Assembly: GCA_027371665.1 (NCBI GenBank)
Contig: DAHXMP010000018.1
Span: forward strand, 1-13,686
Direction of reading: 5' to 3'
Source of the DNA: Bacteroidota bacterium
GTDB lineage: Bacteria > Bacteroidota > Ignavibacteria > Kapaibacteriales > UBA2268
Length of the DNA: 13,686 nucleotides
Below, one piece after another: positions 6,393-13,561 of this stretch. How positions within the stretch are numbered: the stretch's first letter is position 1; each line of letters begins with the position of its first letter. The translations under genes and the position numbers were made by a program. The notes beneath the pieces are model-generated. The model did not search any database. It saw only the letters and a program-made list of their open reading frames with translations, and was not told the origin of the DNA.

Positions 6393-6743
6393 ATGCCTTT
6401 AAGTGAACATGGTGATTATGAAAATCCGAGGAAATCTCCCTATACAGTTGAAAGATATGAATCAGGTTGGGAAATGTTATATATGCGAAAACTTGAAATT
6501 GATAAAACTGTAAAAAAATGGACTAAAAACCATGGTATTGTAATTGAATATATAACAGAAGCAGGTAATAAAAGAGGATACAAACCTGATTTTTTAGTAG
6601 AAAAAATTGATGGTCAAAAAGAAATTCATGAAGTAAAAGGCGGTCAATTCCTCAGGAATCCCGATACAATTAGAAAACACGAACGTGCAAAGCTTTGGTG
6701 CAAACAGCGTGGTATGAATTTTATCATCATTAGTAAAAATTAA
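6393..6743 (+). CDS. Small stand-alone PD-(D/E)xK nuclease (Res/TnsA-like)
   Basis: This 116-residue protein carries a complete PD-(D/E)xK core: YKPDFLV with P65-D66, then HEVKGG with E80 and K82, and an upstream glutamate in YESGWEMLY (E27) where TnsA-type and Res-type nucleases often have one. The spacing and the wording PDFLV...EVKG match the nuclease domain that normally ends type III Res proteins, and also the TnsA N-terminal domain. Being encoded one base after the helicase stop (TAATATG), with AAAAGGA at 6382-6388 as ribosome site overlapping that stop, it is probably the cleavage subunit of this system. It has no DNA-binding domain of its own, which suggests that it works in complex. 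It could instead be a nicking enzyme. The motif call is strong; the biological role is inferred. Confidence 0.82.
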   Translation: MPLSEHGDYENPRKSPYTVERYESGWEMLYMRKLEIDKTVKKWTKNHGIVIEYITEAGNKRGYKPDFLVEKIDGQKEIHEVKGGQFLRNPDTIRKHERAKLWCKQRGMNFIIISKN

Positions 6744-6786
6744 AACCATTCAAAAACCCCTCAAAAACCGTTTTATAACCGTTTTC

Positions 6787-6817
6787 TTGTCGTTACCTCC
6801 TCCCCTTCCTATCTTCG
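6787..6817 (+). promoter_or_regulatory. Candidate promoter for the terminase-like gene
   Basis: TTG at 6787-6789 and TATCTTCG at 6810-6817 are separated by 20 bp, close to the TTG-N19-21-TAnnTTTG pattern. The -7 element has one mismatch. It lies 35 bp before the ATG at 6853, and the base composition changes sharply here from the AT-rich operon. Confidence 0.35.
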
Positions 6818-6852
6818 CATCGTAATTATCATGTTTTTTTTTGGTACTTATT

Positions 6853-7491
6853 ATGGATGCAGCAAATTACCCTTGGAAGCAGAAACCCGGCGAGCCTAAT
6901 GACCTTTTCGAATACTTCGAATTTTACGTCAACATGCAGAGCCATCGTTCTCTCAAATTCATGGCTAAATATTATCATAAATCCCTCAGGTCTTTGGCTT
7001 ATTATTCCAAAAAATGGGATTGGGTGCGTCGCGCCCGGCTCCATGACGAATATGTCAAAGCCAATATCAAATATTTCGTCCTCGATTTTATCGAAAAACG
7101 TGAAGCCGAAAAATTTGAAGCTCAGTTCAACATCGCCATCGCCCATCTCAACTTCCTTGATTATCTTAATAGCTCTTTAATTAAATTTGAAGACCTCTAC
7201 GATAATCCCGTTGCTGTCAGGAAAATAAAATTTCTCAAGGAAGTTTCCCAGACTATTCAGCAGTTCATGCGTATGGCTGACTTTTCTCTCGACAAAAAAT
7301 GGGCTGAAACAAAGCTTTTCCGTGATATGAATATCGAACAAATTTTAAATATGCTTCCTGCTGATGCTAAAAATTTCATCCATAATGATTTTAACAGCAT
7401 TAACCTCGTCCTTAATAAATTTGAACAAATAACCGACAGGGAATCTACTGGTCTTATAAAAATGGACGAAAACGATGCAACTTCAGAATGA
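6853..7491 (+). CDS. Phage terminase small subunit-like HTH protein (orphan)
   Basis: The 212-residue product opens with PWKQKPGEPNDLFEYF and continues with a predicted helix-turn-helix region (about 30-60), SLKFMAKYYHKSLRSLAYYS, followed by KKWDWVRRARLHDEYV. That arrangement, a helix-turn-helix closed by a WxWVxRAxxxDEY segment, is what I associate with small terminase-like proteins encoded by phages and widely scattered in bacterial genomes. The rest is helical and unassigned. No large terminase, portal or capsid gene is near, so it is an orphan, perhaps a prophage remnant. A TTG at 6841 could add four residues, but ATG 6853 is the more natural start; neither has a clear ribosome site. Its C-ending codons (CTC, CGT, ATC) differ from the AT-rich operon upstream, which suggests separate origins. 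Confidence 0.6.
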   Translation: MDAANYPWKQKPGEPNDLFEYFEFYVNMQSHRSLKFMAKYYHKSLRSLAYYSKKWDWVRRARLHDEYVKANIKYFVLDFIEKREAEKFEAQFNIAIAHLNFLDYLNSSLIKFEDLYDNPVAVRKIKFLKEVSQTIQQFMRMADFSLDKKWAETKLFRDMNIEQILNMLPADAKNFIHNDFNSINLVLNKFEQITDRESTGLIKMDENDATSE

Positions 7492-7536
7492 GTCTCTTTA
7501 ACTATTTGTTCTTTAATATACTTACGAAGACATAAA

Positions 7537-7557
7537 ATTGCACTGCAAAAGTGCAAT
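7537..7557. other. Hairpin ATTGCACT-GCAAA-AGTGCAAT
   Basis: A perfect 8-bp stem with a 5-base loop starts 46 bp after the stop of the terminase-like gene. Only a short CTT follows, so as a terminator for that gene it would be weak. The rest of the 243-bp spacer to dapA holds the dapA terminator and no gene. Confidence 0.5.
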
Positions 7558-7665
7558 CTTGCAATGAATAATTATGTAAAATTGAGCAATGTCTTTCTGA
7601 ATCATGTGCTGAACTTGTTTCAGTATTGTTTCAGAGTCCATTGTGTTAATGCCTTTCGCAGGAAT

Positions 7666-7692
7666 AAAAAAAGGGCAGAAGATTTTCTGCCC
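7666..7692 (-). terminator. Rho-independent terminator of dapA
   Basis: Read on the minus strand, GGGCAGAA pairs with TTCTGCCC across the loop AATC, and a run of seven T follows at 7672-7666. It lies 42 bp past the dapA stop. A second, weaker stem (ATAATGC/GCATTAT, 7699-7721) lies between gene and terminator. Confidence 0.9.
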
Positions 7693-7734
7693 CTAAAGAT
7701 AATGCTCAGGGTGGGCATTATATTTAAAAACTTT

Positions 7735-8634
7735 TTATTTCTTCAGCAGTCCTGCACCTGCAAGTGCTGTTCTGATTTTTTTCTTGTTAGCATCGCTCAC
7801 CGGCAGAAGCGGAAGCCTAATCCTGTCCTTAATCATCTTCATCTGGACCATTGCCGCTTTAACGGGTGCGGGATTCGGCTCCACGAAATTCAGCTCCATA
7901 AGGTCGAATAATTCGTTATGAATCTTCAGTGCTTTGTCGAACTCGCCTTTGAGTGCAAGCCTGACCATTTCGCCGAACTTCTTCGGTGCATAATTGGAGA
8001 TGACGGAAACGATTCCCTTACCACCTGCCGCAATCAACGGCAATGTCATGGCATCGTCGCCGGACAGCACGGAGAAATTTTTCGGGGCATTTTTAATGAT
8101 TTTCATCATCTGTTCGATATTTCCGGAAGCTTCCTTTGTGGCAACGACATTCCTGCAGTCTTGTGCAATCCGCAGTTGAGTTTCCGGCAAAATGTTTACT
8201 CCGGTCCTCCCCGGGATATTATACATGATAATCGGGAAATCGGAAACGGATTTGGCAATCAGCCTGAAATGCTCATAGATTCCGTCCTGCGAAGGCTTGA
8301 TGTAATAAGGAGCAACTATGAGTGCCGCAGATGCACCGTGGTCTCTGGCATAAATCGTCATGCTGACGGATTCGTCGGTCTCGTAAGTACCGGTGTTGGT
8401 AATGATGGGAATCTTTCCTTTTGCATGTTCGCAGGATTGAATGAAAATGGCCATCTTCTCTTTCAAAGTCAAAGTGGCTCCCTCGCCCGTCGAGCCGCAA
8501 ACGACAATGCCGTCTGTCTTGTTCGCAGCCTGGAAGTCAATCAGGTTTACGAGAGTTTTGAAATCCACAGACCCGTCATTCTTGAAAGGCGTTACCAGAG
8601 CAGTGAATGTCCCCTGTGCCGTAAAATTTTTCAT
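7735..8634 (-). CDS. dapA: 4-hydroxy-tetrahydrodipicolinate synthase
   Basis: This cytoplasmic aldolase condenses pyruvate with aspartate semialdehyde in the first committed step of the lysine/diaminopimelate pathway, which supplies peptidoglycan. The 299-residue length is typical. The Schiff-base lysine is K167 in VATKEASG, the catalytic tyrosine is Y138 in MYNIPGRTG, and the threonine relay lies in CGSTGEG (T49). The N-terminal GTFTALVTPF and the KEASGN segment fit the family well. I place the start at 8634 rather than at the ATG four codons upstream (8646). GGAG at 8644-8641 sits six bases before 8634 and would be inside the coding sequence if translation began at 8646. It follows thpR by 129 bp on the same strand and ends at a strong terminator. 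Related N-acetylneuraminate lyases share the fold, but the motifs favour DapA. Confidence 0.95.
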   Translation of the reverse strand: MKNFTAQGTFTALVTPFKNDGSVDFKTLVNLIDFQAANKTDGIVVCGSTGEGATLTLKEKMAIFIQSCEHAKGKIPIITNTGTYETDESVSMTIYARDHGASAALIVAPYYIKPSQDGIYEHFRLIAKSVSDFPIIMYNIPGRTGVNILPETQLRIAQDCRNVVATKEASGNIEQMMKIIKNAPKNFSVLSGDDAMTLPLIAAGGKGIVSVISNYAPKKFGEMVRLALKGEFDKALKIHNELFDLMELNFVEPNPAPVKAAMVQMKMIKDRIRLPLLPVSDANKKKIRTALAGAGLLKK

Positions 8635-8763
8635 AAGCTTCTCCATTATATTTTTGCTAATTAAAAATTATTTTCCGAATCAACTTGAATTTATTTATAT
8701 TTATTATAAATAGCTAACATTTATTAATTTATTAGAAAAAATTGTACCAAAATTTCACAAAGC

Positions 8764-9306
8764 TTATAATTTCTTATAAACAGGACCGGATTCTGTCAGT
8801 ACGCTTTCAACCAAATCAATGGAGAATGATTTCATTTTGCCGATTTCAAAATCCTTGTATTTTTCGAGCATCATGCCGAAGCACCTCTTAAATGACTGCT
8901 TAACCCTCATTAAGGTAACATGCGGCAGGTACTCTCTCATTTCAGGCTGAAATCCCAAATCCATTAAAGCAGATTCAATCAGCTTCTGCGTTTTCCTGAC
9001 CTTCCCGTTTTTTTCGAGCACATTAACATAAAGCACCTTCGGATAAAGCGGCTTTGGCAAAGCAGACAAATCTTTAATAATGATTTCGGAATCATAGTCC
9101 GCAAGGTATTGCCCGATACCTTCTTTTACCTCCGGCACAAAGCTTTCATCAACATCGCCGAGAAACTGGTAAGTGAAATGCAGGTTTACGGTTTCCACCC
9201 ATTTGCCGGAACTGCAGGTATTAAAATCATCCTGAATCTGCTTATAGACATTATCAAAAAGTGAGGAATCAATAAATGTTCCTATAAAAAGCCTCTTTGT
9301 CTTCAT
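8764..9306 (-). CDS. thpR: RNA 2',3'-cyclic phosphodiesterase (LigT/ThpR family)
   Basis: Members of this 2H phosphoesterase family open 2',3'-cyclic phosphates on RNA ends, and some ligate tRNA halves through 2',5' bonds in vitro. The 180-residue protein has both signature HxT motifs: HFT at H43-T45 in NLHFTYQFLG and HVT at H129-T131 in YLPHVTL. Their spacing and the opening KRLFIGTFID are typical of bacterial LigT proteins. Nothing catalytic is missing. The start is an ATG at 9306 without a clear Shine-Dalgarno sequence. A good minus-strand promoter match lies just upstream. It may be co-transcribed with dapA. The physiological substrate of this family is not settled. Confidence 0.92.
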   Translation of the reverse strand: MKTKRLFIGTFIDSSLFDNVYKQIQDDFNTCSSGKWVETVNLHFTYQFLGDVDESFVPEVKEGIGQYLADYDSEIIIKDLSALPKPLYPKVLYVNVLEKNGKVRKTQKLIESALMDLGFQPEMREYLPHVTLMRVKQSFKRCFGMMLEKYKDFEIGKMKSFSIDLVESVLTESGPVYKKL

Positions 9307-9338
9307 AAAGTTTTTATGTTGTGTACATTCTAATAAGG

Positions 9339-9370
9339 CAAATATATCAATAGTTTACCTTAATTTACAA
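9339..9370 (-). promoter_or_regulatory. Candidate thpR promoter, overlapping a 14-bp palindrome
   Basis: On the minus strand, TTG at 9370-9368 and TATATTTG at 9346-9339 (perfect TAnnTTTG) are 21 bp apart, and the ATG of thpR follows 32 bp later. The TTG lies inside the perfect palindrome TTTACAATTGTAAA at 9364-9377, in the middle of the divergent spacer between thpR and the NTF2-like gene. The palindrome could be an operator. Confidence 0.45.
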
Positions 9371-9444
9371 TTGTAAAGTTTTGTTATCGTCAATTTTTTA
9401 CTATTAATATCTACTTTTATTAAAAACAAACATGGAGTAACCAT

Positions 9445-9804
9445 ATGCAGAATCCCGGATGGGTATTAGAACTTTTTAAAGCTATAGATTCAATGGATTC
9501 AAAGAAATTTGCATCATTTCTGACCGAAGACTGCGCATTTACATTCGGCAATGCAGAACCTATAACAGGCAGAGATAATATAGATGCGGCAGTCGAGGGC
9601 TTCTTTGCAAGTATTAAAGCAATTTCCCATAACGATATCGAGACCTGGGAATCAGGCGATGTTACCATTTCGAGGGGAATCGTTACATACACAAGGCACA
9701 ACGGCACTCAATTAACGGTTGATTACTGCAACATTTTCAGAATGCAGGGCAGTTTAATCAAAAAATATAATATCTACGTAGATATTTCTCAATTATACAT
9801 CTAA
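9445..9804 (+). CDS. NTF2/SnoaL-like small protein
   Basis: The 119-residue sequence has the layout of the SnoaL/NTF2-like cone fold: an N-terminal helix with LFKAIDSMDSKKFASFLTED, then FTFGNAEPITGRDNI, a helix, and strands ending in VDYCNIFRMQGSLIKKYNIY. Family members include isomerases, hydratases and simple ligand-binding proteins, so no reaction can be assigned. It is cytoplasmic: there is no signal peptide. The start at ATG 9445 is supported by GGAG seven bases upstream. It is divergent from thpR and converges on the type IX-sorted protein gene, so it is a single-gene unit. The fold family is fairly sure; the function is unknown. Confidence 0.78.
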   Translation: MQNPGWVLELFKAIDSMDSKKFASFLTEDCAFTFGNAEPITGRDNIDAAVEGFFASIKAISHNDIETWESGDVTISRGIVTYTRHNGTQLTVDYCNIFRMQGSLIKKYNIYVDISQLYI

Positions 9805-9853
9805 ACATTTATAACATTATATTTACTGCATTATAAAAATTATATTATTATTT

Positions 9854-9879
9854 TCGGGGAGGTTTGATTTCCTCCCCGA
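9854..9879. terminator. GC-rich hairpin between convergent genes
   Basis: TCGGGGAGG and CCTCCCCGA form a perfect 9-bp stem around the loop TTTGATTT. It lies 50 bp after the NTF2-like gene and 10 bp after the stop of the minus-strand neighbour, as expected for a shared bidirectional terminator. Neither side has a proper T-run, so intrinsic termination is uncertain. Confidence 0.65.
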
Positions 9880-9889
9880 TTGGAAAAAG

Positions 9890-10387
9890 CTAATCAATTT
9901 TTACAATCATGACCATCTTGTTGAATGTCTTATTCTCAAATTTTATAAAGTATGTACCATTAGGTAAATCCGTCATATCAATCAATTCGACTAGCTTGCC
10001 TGAAATATTTGTTCTGTCTGTTGTTCTTAATGTTGTACCTTTTAAATCAATTAATTTAATTGACAAATATTTCAAGATTTCATTATTTGTTGTCAAAATG
10101 ATATGAACAGAACCTGAAGCAGGATTGGGATAAGCTTCGATGGAAAATTTTTCCCCGATGAATTTAACACCTGTTGTTGTTTGGTCTGCCTGAATAAATC
10201 CCTGGTTAAGGAACATTGTCTGGCAGGTTTCAGTTCCTGCTAAGACTTCCCCCACGCTGTAATCAATGCTTAAAATGCCTCCCTTGTATGATGAACCTGT
10301 CGTATTGACAACGCTTCTTTCAATTTGAGCCTGTGCAAAGATGCAGTAAGGCATAAGGAATGCAATTATTATCAATAATGTTTTCAT
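9890..10387 (-). CDS. Small exported protein with type IX secretion C-terminal sorting domain
   Basis: The 165-residue product begins with a signal peptide (MKTLLIIIAF..., cleavage near residues 19-21). A short beta-rich domain follows, with YSVGEVLAG (43-51) and a NQGFIQ motif (61-66), of a kind common in Bacteroidota. The C-terminal domain opens with YPNPASG (86-92) and closes with LPNGTYFIKF (141-150) and KMVMIVK, which is the classic Por/type IX sorting domain. The protein is therefore likely exported to the periplasm, then carried through the outer membrane and attached to the surface. The start at 10387 has AGGTG five bases upstream and gives a proper signal peptide; an upstream TTG at 10411 would spoil it. 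It begins 20 bp after the stop of the large S74 protein and is surely co-transcribed. Its molecular role is unknown. Confidence 0.88.
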   Translation of the reverse strand: MKTLLIIIAFLMPYCIFAQAQIERSVVNTTGSSYKGGILSIDYSVGEVLAGTETCQTMFLNQGFIQADQTTTGVKFIGEKFSIEAYPNPASGSVHIILTTNNEILKYLSIKLIDLKGTTLRTTDRTNISGKLVELIDMTDLPNGTYFIKFENKTFNKMVMIVKID

Positions 10388-10407
10388 TTCATCACCTGTA
10401 AATAATT

Positions 10408-12570
10408 TCAATCAGAAATCATACTTCTTAAATTGTCAATCTGCTTCTGTAAATCTTCGATTTTTTTGTTTTGTTCTTCGATGATTTTCTGCTGTTCCTG
10501 AACTGACCTTATAGTAATAATCTGGGCATTATATGTGTCAATCTGTAAAATTTCATCGCCTGAGTCCAGGTATTCTCCGCTTCCCTTGACCGATTTGGGA
10601 AATACATTAGCAAACTCCTGTGCTATGAAATTATAATAATCTTTATCCTCGATTTCCGGGTGTATCTTCAAATAATCAGAATTGTAGCGAAATAATACAG
10701 GACGAAGCTTCATCAGAGTAGCTGTTGCATTATCAATATTGCGAATATCAGTTTTAATCCTGCGGTCTGAATTAGCCAGCCAGCTTCCTGCAGTAGATTT
10801 TGAAGCAGTGCCGTTCACTTCCAGCTCATTGGCTGAAGGTGTTCTGCCTACGCCAAGCTGAATATTAATTCTTACATAATTTGAAGAAAAGTCTCCAAAT
10901 ATTAATGGATTCGATGTGCTGGAATTATCAATATAAAGTTTATTGCTGCCGGTCTCGTTTGAGCCTGCAAGCATTCCGATAAACACATTGCCGCTACCCG
11001 AAATACAATTGTTTCCTGCCTGGTTACCTATAGCTGTATTATAACTGCCTGTTGTTATGGAACCTAATGCAACATTACCACAAGCGGTGTTGTAACTGCC
11101 GGTCGAATTGTCGGCTAATGCATAATTACCATTAGCTGTATTACCACCACTAATTGTATTTGCATATAATGCCATGTATCCGCTTGCAGTATTTCCACTC
11201 CCATTGGTATTTGAAAATAATGCTTTTGAACCAATCGCCGCATTTTGGCTTCCCCAGTCATTATGGTATAATGTTGAATCACCTACTGCGACGATATGAC
11301 TTGATATATTATGATATAAAGAACCAATACCTATTGCAACATTCGAGTAGCCTGTAGTATTTGAAAATAATGCAACGTAACCAATAGCAATGTTATTGGA
11401 ACCGAATGTATTAGCAAGCATTGAACTATTGCCGACAGCTACATTATAATTTCCTTCTTCATTATAAAATAAAGCATCTCCGCCAATAGCAGTGTTGTTA
11501 CTACCGATTGTATTAGCACTTAAGGTACCATAACCGTAAGCTGAATTCCATTCTCCGGTTGTATTTGCATTCATGGTACGATACCCGGAAGCTGTATTAT
11601 TATTTCCGGTAGTGTTGGCATCTAATGCCTCGCAGCCACTTGCCGTATTATAGGACCCCGATGTATTGGATCTAAGAGTTCTATAGCCAATTGAAGTATT
11701 TTTATTATCGCCATCGTCGTTATTTCCGGCTATCGTACCAATAAAAACACTTGAATTGTCTGTCTTGGCATCGCTCAGGTCGCCGAGCTTTTTTGCTCCG
11801 CTGCTAATGATGACTTCACCGCCATTTTGAGATAATTTAAGTGTGTCGTTTGAATAAGATAATGATTGAAGCTCATTTGTCGGGTCGTTGTCAATATCTG
11901 CAGGCATCCAGGCACTGCCATTCCATTGCAGCACCTGGCCATAAACAGCACCAACCTGGGCAATTCCTAAAGGCGAAGCTAAAGTGCCTTCTCCTTTCAA
12001 CGTGTTATCTGATTGTACGGTTTGTGTTCCCCAGTTATCTCCCCCTCCGTTCGACGGGAGAGTTACCGTGCCTCCGCCTTTCGATAAGCTTAATTGATTT
12101 CCGTTCAGGCTTAGTGCCTGTAATTCATTAGTCGAGTCAGTGTCAAAGTCATTCTGGCTTCCACCATTACCAGATTTTGCCGCATAAAAAGCAAAAGGAA
12201 CCGACATGAACTGAGTTGTACCAATTGTGGTATAATTACTCCCTCCAGTTGCATCAATATCTACTTTGAGATACATCGAACCGCCGTTCCAGTCAATCTG
12301 GCTGAAATTACCCGAAAGGGCGTTCCCATCGCCAATAGCTAAAGTAAATAATCCGTATTTGTTAGTTGTTGTACTTTGAGTTTCCGAATAAACAACTGTT
12401 CCGGCAGGTGAGTCTTTCAATATTGAAAACCTGACCGAGATGTTTTGATTTTCGAACATGGTGCCTGATGCATCTCTTGCTACCGCCTGGTAGTTGATAC
12501 CCTGTTGTGCCTGTGCAGTGGTAGTTATCAAAACAAAAAGCAATGCGATTAACAAGTAAAAGAACTTCAT
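10408..12570 (-). CDS. Exported repeat protein with YadA-like head repeats and peptidase S74 chaperone domain
   Basis: This 720-residue surface protein starts with a signal peptide (1-22, ending AQAQ) and a conserved Bacteroidota N-terminal domain (INYQAVARDASG to SVPFAFYAA). Two related linker blocks, each with TNELQ, follow near residues 141-172 and 225-256. Next come fifteen 17-residue units (291-543) of consensus NTAxGxxALxxNTTGxx, resembling the heads of trimeric adhesins. The C-terminal part is an intramolecular chaperone, peptidase S74: NSDRRIKTDI gives the S601-K606 pair matching the autocleavage dyad of phage endosialidase chaperones. A coiled coil (about 685-715, QQKIIEEQNKKIEDLQ) ends it. 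By analogy with phage fibres, the S74 domain would fold a trimer and cut itself off. AGGGAG five bases before the ATG supports the start. It heads the operon with the type IX-sorted protein. The ligand is unknown. Confidence 0.9.
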   Translation of the reverse strand: MKFFYLLIALLFVLITTTAQAQQGINYQAVARDASGTMFENQNISVRFSILKDSPAGTVVYSETQSTTTNKYGLFTLAIGDGNALSGNFSQIDWNGGSMYLKVDIDATGGSNYTTIGTTQFMSVPFAFYAAKSGNGGSQNDFDTDSTNELQALSLNGNQLSLSKGGGTVTLPSNGGGDNWGTQTVQSDNTLKGEGTLASPLGIAQVGAVYGQVLQWNGSAWMPADIDNDPTNELQSLSYSNDTLKLSQNGGEVIISSGAKKLGDLSDAKTDNSSVFIGTIAGNNDDGDNKNTSIGYRTLRSNTSGSYNTASGCEALDANTTGNNNTASGYRTMNANTTGEWNSAYGYGTLSANTIGSNNTAIGGDALFYNEEGNYNVAVGNSSMLANTFGSNNIAIGYVALFSNTTGYSNVAIGIGSLYHNISSHIVAVGDSTLYHNDWGSQNAAIGSKALFSNTNGSGNTASGYMALYANTISGGNTANGNYALADNSTGSYNTACGNVALGSITTGSYNTAIGNQAGNNCISGSGNVFIGMLAGSNETGSNKLYIDNSSTSNPLIFGDFSSNYVRINIQLGVGRTPSANELEVNGTASKSTAGSWLANSDRRIKTDIRNIDNATATLMKLRPVLFRYNSDYLKIHPEIEDKDYYNFIAQEFANVFPKSVKGSGEYLDSGDEILQIDTYNAQIITIRSVQEQQKIIEEQNKKIEDLQKQIDNLRSMISD
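10942..11700 (-). repeat. Fifteen tandem 51-bp (17-residue) coding repeats
   Basis: Within the S74 protein, residues 291-543 divide into 15 units beginning NTxxG. Unit 8 has 16 residues, unit 9 starts with Ile instead of Asn, and unit 15 is one residue short. The units are degenerate at the DNA level, so they are an old array rather than a recent expansion. Confidence 0.88.
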
Positions 12571-13287
12571 AATAACTCCCTAAAAAAAGAACATATATTT
12601 AAGTAGCCGATTTTTCGGATTTATGATATTTATGCAATTGTTCTTTAATTATTAATATCTGCACAAGTTTATACTTGTGTTAATCTTAGGTTTTTGGCTC
12701 AGATAGCAGCCAAATCATTTAAACAAGATAATCAAGCAGGTAATTGAACATATCCGTTTTATGTTTCACTCTGATTAAAATTAATGTTCAATCTATAATA
12801 AATCGTCTCACATCATGCAAGGAGTTTGTGCATATTTTAACGCCCTTGCCTTGAAATAATTAATTTCTAAAACAATTTAATAAAATAAATTAATTAAAAC
12901 AACAATGTTATATATTACCACTTATTGTTAATAATCATTATAAGGCAAAATTTATAATATTTCAATGATTATGTTCGCAGGCACAATAATTTTTTCTCTT
13001 ACCAATCAATAAAATATCCTTTTTGTTAATAGTTTTTAAAGACTTATAAAGTATAGAATCAAAAAAGGGGTAGAAACACAAAACAAGTGAGAAAAAAAAT
13101 TTTCAAAAGGATTAATGTTCAAAATTTTTCCTTCTGTTTTTGAAAGGTCTGAAAAATTTGCTAAATTGAAGTTTTTCTATGTTATTATTTTGAAAATATT
13201 CATAATTGAAATTCAAACATAAATTGACATCGAAACTGCTTTAAAAACAAAGAATTAAAAAGAACTGAGAAATTATTAAGGTGAAAG
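12571..13287. other. Gene-free 717-bp AT-rich spacer
   Basis: This spacer separates the divergent S74 protein and ferredoxin genes. It has no open frame of useful length and no recognisable tRNA or known RNA. Two small stems are present: CACAAG-TTTATA-CTTGTG at 12662-12679, and TTTGGCT/AGCCAAA at 12693-12714 with an 8-base loop. The right half (about 12860-13280) is very AT-rich with many A and T runs. It should hold both promoters, but no full TTG/TAnnTTTG pair stands out. Confidence 0.6.
12662..12714. other. Pair of adjacent small hairpins in the long spacer
   Basis: A 6-bp stem with a 6-base loop (12662-12679) is followed 13 bp later by a 7-bp stem with an 8-base loop (12693-12714). They lie 92-144 bp upstream of the S74 protein start. 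They could be part of a 5' leader or regulatory site; no known riboswitch class is recognised. Confidence 0.35.
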
Positions 13288-13536
13288 ATGGCTAAAGTTC
13301 AAGGCGATATTATCATTGATATCCAGAAGTGCAAAGGCTGTGAATTGTGCATTGATTCTTGCCCCGAAGAAACTCTTTCTTTATCGGGAAAAATTAATCA
13401 AAAAGGCTACCAATATGCTATTATTGTTAACCAGACATGTACCGGCTGTGCAAATTGTGCGTTAGTGTGTCCTGAAGCCATTATTACGGTTTACAGGAAG
13501 GTTGAGAAGAAACAAGTTGTAACTAAAACTGCTTAG
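13288..13536 (+). CDS. korD: 2[4Fe-4S] ferredoxin, probable KorD subunit of 2-oxoglutarate:ferredoxin oxidoreductase
   Basis: This 82-residue protein carries two complete four-cysteine iron-sulfur motifs: C15-K-G-C18-E-L-C21 with C25-P, and C51-T-G-C54-A-N-C57 with C61-P. Each would hold a [4Fe-4S] cluster for single-electron transfer. The opening KVQGDIIIDIQKCKGC and the lysine-rich tail match the delta subunits of 2-oxoacid:ferredoxin oxidoreductases, which pass electrons from the decarboxylated substrate to ferredoxin. The following gene starts like KorA, which supports this reading over a free ferredoxin. AAGGTG four bases before the ATG supports the start. The gap to korA is 25 bp, so an operon is expected. 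Such enzymes replace or complement 2-oxoglutarate dehydrogenase, often in anaerobes or in reductive TCA metabolism. Confidence 0.88.
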   Translation: MAKVQGDIIIDIQKCKGCELCIDSCPEETLSLSGKINQKGYQYAIIVNQTCTGCANCALVCPEAIITVYRKVEKKQVVTKTA

Positions 13537-13561
13537 AAAGAAAAAGGATATAGGAGAGTAC

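Noticed and set aside
6385..6400. Frameshift splitting a single helicase-nuclease gene
   Set aside because: The helicase ends in a natural stop with a ribosome site and ATG one base later, and the nuclease has its own N-terminal segment, so separate genes are more likely than a sequencing error.
2480..6743. BREX or DISARM system
   Set aside because: None of the hallmark BREX or DISARM partners (PglZ phosphatase, BrxC-like ATPase, DrmA/DrmB, phospholipase D) is present; only a methyltransferase, one helicase and one small nuclease.
7564..7911. Plus-strand open frame after the terminase-like gene
   Set aside because: It runs through the dapA terminator and into the antisense of dapA, and its product is cysteine/lysine-rich and unlike any known family.
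7918..8664. Long plus-strand open frame (248 codons) opposite dapA
   Set aside because: It is the antisense shadow of dapA, which has all catalytic residues, a ribosome site and a terminator on the minus strand; the shadow product matches nothing recognisable.
10942..11700. CRISPR-like array, because of regular 51-bp spacing
   Set aside because: The repeats are in frame inside a coding sequence, degenerate, have no separate spacers, and no cas genes are near.
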